Assembly (NCBI GenBank): GCA_029562645.1
Contig: JAKQUI010000073.1
Coordinates: 1 to 38,791 of the forward strand
Reading direction: 5' to 3'
DNA: 38,791 bases
DNA from: Spirochaetota bacterium
Lineage (GTDB): Bacteria > Spirochaetota > UBA4802 > JAKQUI01
In this document: piece after piece, positions 9,901 through 16,885 of the stretch
Layout: each line of letters opens with the position of its first letter
How positions within the stretch are numbered: position 1 is the first letter of the stretch
The notes under the pieces: generated by a model
What the model saw: the letters and a program-made list of their open reading frames with translations, nothing else
Told to the model about the DNA's origin: nothing
Databases searched by the model: none
Program-made: the position numbers and the translations under genes

Positions 9901-10715
9901 TTGGCCCCGGCGGAATAGGAGAGCGTGTACTGGTTGATGGCGAAGTTCGCCGTGACGGTTATGTCGCCGGTCACACCGGTGTCGGTGCGCGTGGCCGAGA
10001 GGACGCCATCGCTCCACGAGGTGAAGTGATAGCCCACATTCGGCACGGCCGTGACCGCCGTACCGTTTGAACCGTGGGTCACGAACTGCGTGGTAGTCCC
10101 CGTGAGCGATCCGTTCGCACCGGCGGTGTAGGTGAGGGTATAGGTGTTGATAGTCCACTGCGCAAAGAGCGTCCGGTTCTCGGTGATGGTGTCTGTGGGA
10201 AAGAACCATTGCGTAACGCAGCCCGCCTCGCGGAACCAGCCCCCGAAGGTGTAGCCGGTGCGCGCAGGCGCGCCGGGATCGGCCGCATAGCCGTTGTGGT
10301 TCACCGTTTGCATGGCGATCGCGCTCCCGCCCTGCGGGTCAAAGGATACCGTGTACTGGTTGATGGTCCAGCGGGCGTAGAGCGTCGCATCGCCCTGGAC
10401 CGTGCCGCTTCCGAAGAGCCAGGGTGTGGCGCAGCCGGGCTCCGTGAACCAGCCGGCGAAGGTGTATCCGGTGAGCACGGGATCGGCCGGCTGGGAGATG
10501 GTGGACCCGTAATCCACCGTCTGGGCCGATACCGCCGTCCCGCCCTGCGAGTCGAAGGTCACGGTATATTGGTTTACCGGATCGAACAGGTTGTCGTACA
10601 CGTCCCGGTTGCAGGCCGGGGCGGTGAACGCGATAAGGCACAGGAGAGGGCCGACGATGGCTTGCATCATCGAACGGCGGAAACACCCTGATGCTTGTTC
10701 GGTAGGCTTTCTCAC
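6957..10715 (-). CDS. Lipoprotein 2: InlB-type repeats, PD40 propeller and Lcl_C (DUF1566) domain
   Basis: This is the longest of the four predicted surface lipoproteins. The leader ends in the lipobox FTAPAC (lipidated Cys at about residue 35), followed by the shared NRDVYDNLFDPVNQ segment. Two Flg_new repeats, eight 71-residue divergent InlB B-like repeats and another Flg_new repeat lead to about six TolB-type PD40 beta-propeller blades (WSPDGTKIAF and similar, about 7440-8210). The C-terminal segment contains NGYNDWFLPSRDEL, characteristic of the Lcl_C/DUF1566 family. The frame is open to a TTG at 10778, but that triplet is part of a good -35 box, so translation must start later. GTG 10715 has AAGG upstream and gives a basic n-region. 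ATG 10670 is the alternative. The role may be adhesion or binding of an exported ligand; no catalytic signature was recognised. Confidence 0.85.
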   Translation of the reverse strand: MRKPTEQASGCFRRSMMQAIVGPLLCLIAFTAPACNRDVYDNLFDPVNQYTVTFDSQGGTAVSAQTVDYGSTISQPADPVLTGYTFAGWFTEPGCATPWLFGSGTVQGDATLYARWTINQYTVSFDPQGGSAIAMQTVNHNGYAADPGAPARTGYTFGGWFREAGCVTQWFFPTDTITENRTLFAQWTINTYTLTYTAGANGSLTGTTTQFVTHGSNGTAVTAVPNVGYHFTSWSDGVLSATRTDTGVTGDITVTANFAINQYTLSYSAGANGSLSGSTAQVVNHGASGTAVTAVPNVGYHFVNWNDGSTANPRTDTNVTGTITVSANFAINTYTLTYTAGANGSLTGTTTQLVTHGANGTAVTAVPNVGYHFTSWSDANTDNPRTDTGVTGNITVTANFAINQYTLSYSAGANGSLSGATAQVVNHGASGTAVTAVPNVGYHFTSWSDGPTDNPRTDTAVTGTITVSANFAINQYTLTYTAGVNGSLSGTSPQTVNHGGSGTAVTATPNIGYHFTSWSDGVLTATRTDINVTGAITVTANFAINQYTLSYSAGPNGSLSGSTAQVVNHGASGTAVTAVPNVGYHFTSWSDGPTDNPRTDTAVTGTITVSANFAINQYTLTYTAGANGSLSGTSPQTVNHGGSGTAVTAVPNVGYHFTSWSDGVLTATRTDINVTGAITVTASFAINTYTLTYNAGAGGSITGSSPQTVNHGANGTAVTATPNVGYYFTSWSDGGLIATRTDTNITGDLMVTASFSNEYTVTFDAQSGSTPAPATKIVTYNAAYGALATTARDSYVFSGWWTGPNGTGTEIAAATIVLMTSNHTLYAYWVPANMVFTSMRDGRSQIYVMNAGVQTNVSNNGWNDFNPHYSPDGSRIAFMSTRTGNKEGFIMNADGTNPVNLTNNGADDSGGSWSPDGTKIVFHSNRWSGDRIYIMNSDGSGTTILNPSGVNGGSAVWSPDGTKIAFNSTSGRIYVMNADGTNQQIVSSGLGDWGPSWSPDNTKIAFSSTRTGNREIFVRNADGSGPETNLTNYVGADDDSPSWSPDGTKIAFHSNRDGHYEIYLMGADGSRQTRITWGTSDNHFPSWAHTFANGVIGPGGGYIFYDKGFYSTDGNGTWRYLEAAPVDQSAPMSMLWWNGASTTTGATGTAIGTGKTNTNAIISSQGAGTYAATACTTYSNNGYNDWFLPSRDELIAIRNNLYVFGIGGLNWQDYVSSSEINSTTVYYIYFDNGNTYTVGKNFPKTVRAIRAF
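8453..10153 (-). repeat. Coding tandem repeats, eight 213-bp units with a 426-bp super-repeat
   Basis: Eight 71-codon units are present. Stretches around 8818-8960 and 9246-9386 are almost identical at a distance of 426 bases, meaning two adjacent units were copied together. This is the longest array of the four. Confidence 0.85.
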
Positions 10716-10748
10716 GGCGCCTGGCCTTGGAAATGAATATACACGTAA

Positions 10749-10778
10749 AAAGTACGGGGGCTGCGGAGACGAAGTCAA
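10749..10778 (-). promoter_or_regulatory. Promoter of lipoprotein 2
   Basis: On the minus strand: TTGACT (10773-10778), 18 bases, TACTTT (10749-10754). The -35 begins 10 bases downstream of the predicted LytTR half-site, a position suited to an activator. The leader to GTG 10715 is about 26 bases. Confidence 0.6.
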
Positions 10779-10788
10779 GGGGCGTGGT

Positions 10789-10818
10789 GCGAACGGTGCC
10801 TCCCGTGGCGCGAACGGT
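10789..10818 (-). promoter_or_regulatory. Predicted LytTR operator, module 2
   Basis: Two perfect copies of ACCGTTCGC (10810-10818 and 10789-10797) in direct orientation are separated by exactly 12 bases. Identity extends a few bases beyond the 9-mers. The gene upstream encodes a LytTR protein and the gene downstream is lipoprotein 2. Confidence 0.75.
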
Positions 10819-10862
10819 GCGTATCATGCTCGTTTTTCGCGGTGCGCGCGTTGCGGGCCGGA

Positions 10863-13724
10863 TTACATCCGTTTTCGAAGGGATTCGAGGTATGCCGCGC
10901 CCACGGGGAGTTCGGTGGCGTCGTTGTCCGCGAGACGAACCCGGTACCGGCCCGAGACCACATGGGATACGCTGCGAAGGTTCCGCAGGTTGATGATGTG
11001 ACTCCTGTGGATCCTGATGAACATGTCCGGCGGGAGCCGGTCGGCGATCTCCTTCATCGAGAGCGGCAGCACGATGTCGTCGTTGGTCGTGTGAATCACG
11101 ATGTCCTTCGAGTGCGCCGTAACATAGACAATATCGCCAAACGAAAGCGTGTAGGCCGTTCCCCGGACGCGGAGGGTCAGGCTCTCGGCGGTGGCCCGCC
11201 GTACCTTCCTCAAGGCGAGCATGACGCCCACGCGCGCGATGAGCTCGGCGGGCTGGAAGGGCTTCACGATGTAGTCGTTGGCACCGGCCGCGAAGGCCGC
11301 GTCGATGTCGGCCATCATGTTCTTGGCCGTGAGCATGATCACGGGAAGCTCCTCGGTCGAGCGGATCGCGCGTATGCGCCGGCACGCCTCAAATCCGGAC
11401 ATGATGGGCATCATAATGTCCAGGAGCACCAGGCGGATCGAGTCGTCGCGTTCGATCAGGTCGAGCGCGCTGATCCCGGTAGCGGCCGTCTTCACGACGC
11501 ACCCTCGCGGCTCCAGGATGCTTCGGAGGACCGTCAGGTTCACCGGATCGTCGTCGACCGCGAGGATGACCGGGGAGCCGTCTAACGCGGCATCGCACGC
11601 ATCGGCCGAAGTCGCCTCCGAATCAGGGGACGGATCGGCGTGGATGGTTTCGATGTCGCTTCTCCCCGGCGACCGGAGCACGGCGGCCCGGGCGATCGGC
11701 AGCGTAAAGGCGAAGACCGAGCCCCCGCGCTCTCCCGGCGTCATCCATATCGCCCCGCCGTGCGCCTCCACGATGCGTTTCGCGATGGCCAGCCCCAGGC
11801 CCGTCCCGCCGTAGGAGCGCGTATCGCTTCCATCGACCTGCAGATATGCCTCGAATATCGACTCGCGATACTCCTCCGGAACGCCGATCCCGGTGTCGGT
11901 TACGCGCACCTCGATCATGGCGCGGGTGTCGTCCTCGGATGCGGCCTCCGGCGTCTGCACGATGAGCGCGGAGAGCTCGATGCTCCCCTTGTTCGTGAAC
12001 TTGATCGCATTGCCCACGAGGTTCGAGAGCACCTGCCGGACGCGGTCCTCGTCGGCCCAGGCGCAGGGGAGGTCCGGGGTGATGCGGTTCACGATCTCCA
12101 CGGGCCGCTCGCCCAAAAGCGGGAGTGCGAGGCGCATCACCACCGCGCTGAGGGCCTGCAGGTCCACCGGGCGCAGGTCCAGCGAGAACCCCTCGTCCTG
12201 TATCTTGGCCATGTCCAGCAGGTCGTTCACCATGTTCGCGAGGCGGTTGCCGCTTGCCGCGATGAGCGCGATGATGTCGCGCGCCCGTTCGGAGAGGCCG
12301 CCGGCGGCGCCATCCAGGAGGGAGTTCGAGAGGCCGATCATGCCGTGCAGCGGCGTGCGCAGTTCGTGCGAGGTTGCGGCAAGGAACTGGTCTTTGAGCC
12401 GGTCCGTCTTCTCGAGGGCGATGTTCTTCTCCGTGAGCTCACGCGACATCTCTTCGACGGTTTCTATCGCCCGGGCGAAGCGCCGGGAGATGACCGCCGT
12501 GGTGGAAACGCAGAAGACGACCATGGCATACTGCATGATGTTGCCGGTGTCGATGATCTGCAGCGCATACAGCAGATTGTTGACGAATGTGCCGTTCACG
12601 GCGATAAATCCGATGAAGAAAAGCACGGCGTCCTTGCGCCGGTACAGCATGATCTTCGCCAGCATGACGGTTTGATACAGGAGGTAGGCGAGCGTGAGGA
12701 TGTAGAAGGCGCTCACGATCCGTTCCGACGTTCGGAAGCCGACGAAGAACAGGGACGCGATGACGCCCGCCGCAACAACCTGGTAGAGGCGCAGGGCCGG
12801 CGTCGAAAAATCGTCGGGGAACAGCGATTTGAAGATCATGAAGAAAAGAACGGAAAACGAAACGGCGCTGATGAAGTTCAGCAAAAACGGGTTCGGTGTA
12901 AAATAGAGCGGGCCGGTGAGAATGGGATAGTGGATATTGAAGGTGTTGACCGCCCCCGCAAGGCTTATAAGCCCCACGAGCAGAGAGGTCCTGTCCGATC
13001 TGCGGAAGCCGTAGAGCAGCATGTTGTAGATGGCGGTGAACAGTGCCAGGCCGATGATCATCATGTCGATGGCGTGGAGGATGCACACGGTGCGCGCGTC
13101 CGCGTCCCGGTCATTGAGCGTGAGCGCCCGGTCGATACCGCCGCAGTCATGGTCCCGGTTGACGACCTGCAGCACGATCTCGTTCACGCCCGGCCTGAGC
13201 GGGAACGATGCTTTGTATGTGTTGTGTATGTAGATGAAATCCTCGCGTTTCTCCGGGGGCGATCCGCTCATGGAGCCCCTGCCGCCGGCCGGCACGCCGT
13301 TGACGAACAGCCGGTAGGCCGAGTAGATGCGGTGTATCGTCATGGTCTTGGCCCGGTTGTCCGGGCCCCGCAGGATCTTCAGCCGATAGGTGGCGCGCCC
13401 CTCGCCGGGTAAGGGGTTCCCATTGAGGTTTTGTTTTTCCCACAGGCCGGGTACGGTTATGTAGCTGCAGCCGCGCGTGTTCTCCGGCCTGGTGAAGTCC
13501 GCCGGCGCAAGCTCCCGGTCCCAGCAGAACTCCCATTCGCCGTTCAGGTTGATCGCGCCGTCGCGCTCGAAGTCCCAGTCCCTGAGGTCGATGACGCCCT
13601 TGACCGCGACGGGCCGCTTCTCCTTCGAGGACAGCGGGCCGCAGCCCGCGCATGCTGTCCAGACGAGGAGGCACAGGGCCAATGCGGTGCACAGCCTTCG
13701 TGTCGATAATGGGTGGGTGGGCAT
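10863..13724 (-). CDS. Hybrid 7TM sensor kinase with receiver and LytTR DNA-binding domain, module 2
   Basis: This 953-residue paralogue has the order leader (WTACAGC), beta-sandwich, 7TM region, HisKA, HATPase, receiver and LytTR. His453 sits in SHELRTPLHG, and Asp769 in LLDIMMP is the phospho-acceptor. GGTGLGLAIAK and DTGIG are intact, and the LytTR part contains FIRIHRSHIIN. Its sensor half is closest to kinase 4 (shared LPGEGRATYRLK, GPD, FFVGF). Its kinase half is closest to kinase 3 (shared GAAGGLS, RDIIALIAASG, DLPCAWADEDR). ATG 13724 lies exactly six bases after a consensus TATAAT, so the mRNA is probably leaderless. The product likely regulates lipoprotein 2 through the paired sites just after its stop codon. 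The inducing ligand is unknown. Confidence 0.93.
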   Translation of the reverse strand: MPTHPLSTRRLCTALALCLLVWTACAGCGPLSSKEKRPVAVKGVIDLRDWDFERDGAINLNGEWEFCWDRELAPADFTRPENTRGCSYITVPGLWEKQNLNGNPLPGEGRATYRLKILRGPDNRAKTMTIHRIYSAYRLFVNGVPAGGRGSMSGSPPEKREDFIYIHNTYKASFPLRPGVNEIVLQVVNRDHDCGGIDRALTLNDRDADARTVCILHAIDMMIIGLALFTAIYNMLLYGFRRSDRTSLLVGLISLAGAVNTFNIHYPILTGPLYFTPNPFLLNFISAVSFSVLFFMIFKSLFPDDFSTPALRLYQVVAAGVIASLFFVGFRTSERIVSAFYILTLAYLLYQTVMLAKIMLYRRKDAVLFFIGFIAVNGTFVNNLLYALQIIDTGNIMQYAMVVFCVSTTAVISRRFARAIETVEEMSRELTEKNIALEKTDRLKDQFLAATSHELRTPLHGMIGLSNSLLDGAAGGLSERARDIIALIAASGNRLANMVNDLLDMAKIQDEGFSLDLRPVDLQALSAVVMRLALPLLGERPVEIVNRITPDLPCAWADEDRVRQVLSNLVGNAIKFTNKGSIELSALIVQTPEAASEDDTRAMIEVRVTDTGIGVPEEYRESIFEAYLQVDGSDTRSYGGTGLGLAIAKRIVEAHGGAIWMTPGERGGSVFAFTLPIARAAVLRSPGRSDIETIHADPSPDSEATSADACDAALDGSPVILAVDDDPVNLTVLRSILEPRGCVVKTAATGISALDLIERDDSIRLVLLDIMMPIMSGFEACRRIRAIRSTEELPVIMLTAKNMMADIDAAFAAGANDYIVKPFQPAELIARVGVMLALRKVRRATAESLTLRVRGTAYTLSFGDIVYVTAHSKDIVIHTTNDDIVLPLSMKEIADRLPPDMFIRIHRSHIINLRNLRSVSHVVSGRYRVRLADNDATELPVGAAYLESLRKRM

Positions 13725-13730
13725 TGCCCC

Positions 13731-13758
13731 ATTATATGCGGGAAAAACGGCATGTCAA
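13731..13758 (-). promoter_or_regulatory. Consensus promoter of sensor kinase 2
   Basis: On the minus strand: TTGACA (13753-13758), 16 bases, TATAAT (13731-13736), then GGGGCA and the ATG. Both boxes match the sigma-70 consensus fully. The predicted transcript start falls on or next to the A of the ATG. Confidence 0.85.
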
Positions 13759-13780
13759 GTACGATAGGGACGGGTCTCGT

Positions 13781-13834
13781 TGGGGCAGGGCAGTGTCCTG
13801 CCCCAGGCCCAGAGACGGGGCGATGCCCCGTCTG
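13781..13834. repeat. Pair of palindromes (GGGGCAGG type and REP type)
   Basis: TGGGGCAGG/CCTGCCCCA (13781-13805) is followed by AGACGGGGC/GCCCCGTCT (13812-13832). The same pair in the same order lies at 19,810-19,867 upstream of kinase 3. Confidence 0.8.
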
Positions 13835-13844
13835 TACCGAACGA

Positions 13845-13917
13845 AAATAGAGGTTCAATAGAGGTTGATAAGAGGTTGAATAGAGGTTGATCGGGACCAA
13901 TTGGCCGGGATAACGCG
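13845..13917. repeat. Tandem AGAGGTTGAT tract and module-end flank
   Basis: Short tandem units (AATAGAGGTTCAAT, AGAGGTTGATA and similar) are followed by CCAATTGGCCGGGATAACGCG. The block matches 264-340 and closes module 3. The remaining bases to 13,971 hold a weak hairpin (TCCGCC/GCGGA) and nothing else recognisable. Confidence 0.75.
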
Positions 13918-13971
13918 GTATTGATTGAGAGCGTGGCGCTGCTCCGCCTTTACAAGCGGATATCTGTGGTT

Positions 13972-16743
13972 TTATGGAATTATTCGCGCGATGCGATTCC
14001 GGGCCGTTCCGTTATAGGAAGTGAACGCTCCTCCTATGACGATGTACCCATTGCTCTGGATGGCGATGGCGTTTATTGCGGCATCTGCGCCGCTTCCGGG
14101 AACAAAGGTCGTATCGAGGGTTCCATCCGTGTTTACACGCGCAATCCTGTTTCTTGAAATCAAGTTGTACGCGGTAAATATTCCTCCGGCCAGTATTTTC
14201 CCATCTGCCTGGAGGACGATGGAATATACATTACCGCTGGTTCCGTACCCGGCGTTGGTTGCAAAAGCGGTATCAATGCTTCCGTCGGCATTCAAACGCC
14301 CGGAATGACTCCATGAGCCATTATAATTGCTGAACCATCCCCCAACCAGGATCTTTCCATCGCCTTGAATGGCAACAGAATTTGCTGTATTATTTGCATT
14401 GAATCCTGGAGTGAACGACATGTCGAGGCTGCCGTTGGCATTCAGGCGCGCCATTCTCTCGCGTACCGTTCCATTGAAATAGGAAAATTGTCCCGCAATC
14501 ATTATCTTCCCGTCGCTCTGGATGGCGATGGAGTTCACCGGCCAATCTTGCGCGCCTGATCCGGGATCGAAGGTCGTATCGATGCTCCCGTCCGCATTCA
14601 CGCGTACGATCTTTTCCCTTGACGTGCCGTTGTAGGAAGAAAACGATCCTCCAATTAAAATTTTCCCATCGCTCTGGATGGCAAGGGCTTTTACATAGCC
14701 GGTACAGCCTGACCCTTGATTGAACGTCGTATCGAGGCTGCCGTCGATATTCACACGTGCGATGTGATTTACTGGCGTTCCGTTGTAATGGGAAAATCCT
14801 CCTCCGATCATTATTTTCCCATCGCTCTGGATGGCGATGGCATAGACATACGAAAAGGTTTGCCACATGATATAGGGACCGGATCCGGGATTGAAGGTTG
14901 TATCCAGGCTCCCGTTCGCGTTCAAACGCGCCAACCTGATTATGGATGTTCCATCAAAGTCGGTAAACTCTCCGCCAATGATGATTTTCTGGTCGCTCTG
15001 TATGGCGATTGAGTGAATATTGTCATTGGCGCCGGTCCCGGGATCCAGCGAAGTGTCAAGCTCTCCCGCAGTTCCCCATTTCGCATACAGCGTCGTCGCC
15101 CCTGTGACGATATCGCCGGCAAATGCCCACGGCGTGGTGCAGGCGCTCTCCTTGTGCCAGCCCAGAAATGCGTACCCTGTCCTTGATGGCGCAGTCGGCT
15201 CTATGGCCAGTCCGCCGTAATTCACCAGCTGTGGGTCGACCGCGCTTCCGCCCTGTGAATCGAATGATACGGTATACTGGTCTATCGCGAAGCTCGCGGT
15301 AACGGTTAGGTCGCCGGTAATGTTCGTGTCCGTCCGCGTGGCAATAACCCCTCCGTCGCTCCACGAGGTGAAGTGATAGCCGACGTTCGGCGCGGCGGTG
15401 ACGGCGGTGCCGTTCGCGCCGTGGTTCACGGTCTGCGGGCTCGATCCGGTGATGGAACCGCCCGCGCCCGCATTGTAGGTGAGGGTGTAGGTGTTGATCG
15501 CGAACGACGCGGTAACCGTTATGGCGCCGGTGACGTTTATGTCAGTCCGCGTTGCGGTAAGCACCCCGTCGCTCCACGACGTGAAGTGGTATCCGACGTT
15601 CGGGGTTGCTGTGACCGCCGAGCCGCTTGCCCCGTGGTTGACTGTTTGCGGCGTGGTTCCGGTTATGGAGCCATTTGCGCCCGCGGTATAGGTAAGCGTG
15701 TAGGTGTTGATGGCGAAGTTCGCGCTCACGGTGATGGTGCCGGTGACGTTGGTGTCCGTGCGCGGATTGTCGGTGGAGCCGTCGCTCCACGACGTGAAGT
15801 GATACCCGACGTTCGGCGCGGCCGTGACGGCGGTGCCGTCCGAGCCGTGGTCTACCACCTGCGCGGTGGCCCCGGAGAGCGATCCGTTGGGACCGGCGGA
15901 GTAGGAGAGCGTGTACTGGTTGATGGCGAAGTTCGCCGTTACGGTTATGTCGCCGGTAACGCCTGTGTCGGTGCGCGTGGCCGAGAGGACGCCATCGCTC
16001 CATGAGGTGAAGTGATGCCCCGCGTTCGGTACGGCCGTGACGGCGGTGCCGTTTGCGCCGTGGGTCACGAACTGCGTGGTCGATCCCGTGAGCGAGCCGT
16101 TCGCTCCCGCCGTGTAGGTGAGCGTGTAGGTGTTAATGGTCCACTGTGCGAAGAGCGTCCTGTTCTCGGTGATGGTGTCTGTGGGGAAGGTCCATTGCGT
16201 GACGCAGCCCGCCTCTCGGAACCAGCCCCCGAAGGTGTAGCCGGTGCGCGCAGGCGCACCGGGATCGGCCGCGAGGTCGTTGTAGTTTACCGTCTGCGGG
16301 GCGATCGCGCTCCCGCCCTGTGGGTCAAAGGCCACGGTGTACTGGTTGATGGTCCAGCGGGCATAGAGCGTCGCATCGCACTCGACCTTGCCGCTGCCGA
16401 AGAGCCAGGGGTTGGCGCAGCCGGGCTCCGTGAACCAGCCGGCGAAGGTGTAACCGGTAAGCACCGGATCGGCCGGCTGGGAGATGGTGGACCCGTAATC
16501 CACCGTCTGGGCCGATACCGCCGTCCCGCCCTGCGAGTCGAAGGTCACGGTGTATTGGTTTACCGGATCGAACAGGTTGTCGTACACGTCCCGGTTACAG
16601 GCCGGGGCGACGAGGGCGAGAAGGCAGACGATCGCGGTCATGCGGTAAAACTTTGATGCGAGGCTCATCAGATGTGCGGTTGTTCGTATCATTCGTGCAA
16701 TCTTCTCACGCGCATCTGCGGTAATGGTATCGCATCTGTACAT
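13972..16743 (-). CDS. Lipoprotein 3: InlB-type repeats with delta-60 propeller
   Basis: This is a predicted surface lipoprotein of 923 residues. Hydrophobic sequence ending in the lipobox LVAPAC puts the lipidated Cys at about residue 49, then the shared NRDVYDNLFDPVNQ segment. Two Flg_new repeats, only four 71-residue InlB B-like repeats and another Flg_new repeat (about 15,060-15,290) follow. The C-terminus has seven delta-60 repeats (AIAIQSDGKIMIGGGFS, RVNADGSIDTTF type), a beta-propeller family common in secreted proteins. ATG 16743 has AGG six bases upstream and lies about 60 bases after the predicted transcript start. ATG 16692 and ATG 16668 would give more usual signal peptides. The gene follows kinase 3 with the paired LytTR-like sites between them. 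Confidence 0.85.
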   Translation of the reverse strand: MYRCDTITADAREKIARMIRTTAHLMSLASKFYRMTAIVCLLALVAPACNRDVYDNLFDPVNQYTVTFDSQGGTAVSAQTVDYGSTISQPADPVLTGYTFAGWFTEPGCANPWLFGSGKVECDATLYARWTINQYTVAFDPQGGSAIAPQTVNYNDLAADPGAPARTGYTFGGWFREAGCVTQWTFPTDTITENRTLFAQWTINTYTLTYTAGANGSLTGSTTQFVTHGANGTAVTAVPNAGHHFTSWSDGVLSATRTDTGVTGDITVTANFAINQYTLSYSAGPNGSLSGATAQVVDHGSDGTAVTAAPNVGYHFTSWSDGSTDNPRTDTNVTGTITVSANFAINTYTLTYTAGANGSITGTTPQTVNHGASGSAVTATPNVGYHFTSWSDGVLTATRTDINVTGAITVTASFAINTYTLTYNAGAGGSITGSSPQTVNHGANGTAVTAAPNVGYHFTSWSDGGVIATRTDTNITGDLTVTASFAIDQYTVSFDSQGGSAVDPQLVNYGGLAIEPTAPSRTGYAFLGWHKESACTTPWAFAGDIVTGATTLYAKWGTAGELDTSLDPGTGANDNIHSIAIQSDQKIIIGGEFTDFDGTSIIRLARLNANGSLDTTFNPGSGPYIMWQTFSYVYAIAIQSDGKIMIGGGFSHYNGTPVNHIARVNIDGSLDTTFNQGSGCTGYVKALAIQSDGKILIGGSFSSYNGTSREKIVRVNADGSIDTTFDPGSGAQDWPVNSIAIQSDGKIMIAGQFSYFNGTVRERMARLNANGSLDMSFTPGFNANNTANSVAIQGDGKILVGGWFSNYNGSWSHSGRLNADGSIDTAFATNAGYGTSGNVYSIVLQADGKILAGGIFTAYNLISRNRIARVNTDGTLDTTFVPGSGADAAINAIAIQSNGYIVIGGAFTSYNGTARNRIARIIP
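15288..16137 (-). repeat. Coding tandem repeats, four 213-bp units
   Basis: This is the shortest of the four arrays of 71-codon units, each starting IN(T/Q)YTL. Confidence 0.8.
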
Positions 16744-16807
16744 GGCGAACCTGCCCGCGACGCAGTCGTATGATCGCAGTGTGCGTTTGCGGACTTTGCT
16801 TTACGGT

Positions 16808-16836
16808 AACATAAACACTGACGGCAGATATGTCAA
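16808..16836 (-). promoter_or_regulatory. Promoter of lipoprotein 3
   Basis: On the minus strand: TTGACA (16831-16836), 17 bases, TATGTT (16808-16813). The -35 starts exactly 10 bases after the predicted LytTR half-site, as in module 2. Confidence 0.65.
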
Positions 16837-16846
16837 TGGTCTGGGA

Positions 16847-16876
16847 ATGATCCGTGCCTCGCTGGGAATGAACGGT
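16847..16876 (-). promoter_or_regulatory. Predicted LytTR operator, module 3
   Basis: ACCGTTCAT (16868-16876), 12 bases, ACGGATCAT (16847-16855) on the minus strand. The first half-site fits the published LytTR consensus at all nine positions; the second agrees with the first at seven of nine. TCCCAG follows each half-site, lengthening the 21-bp direct repeat. Confidence 0.7.
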
Positions 16877-16885
16877 GCGCGACAA

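Noticed and set aside
10773-10778. TTG 10778 (and TTG 3754) as the start codons of lipoproteins 2 and 1
   Set aside because: TTG 10778 is the first triplet of a TTGACT -35 box at the conserved distance from the operator, and TTG 3754 lies in a TTGCCG at a similar position. Neither has a ribosome site, and both give over-long leaders.
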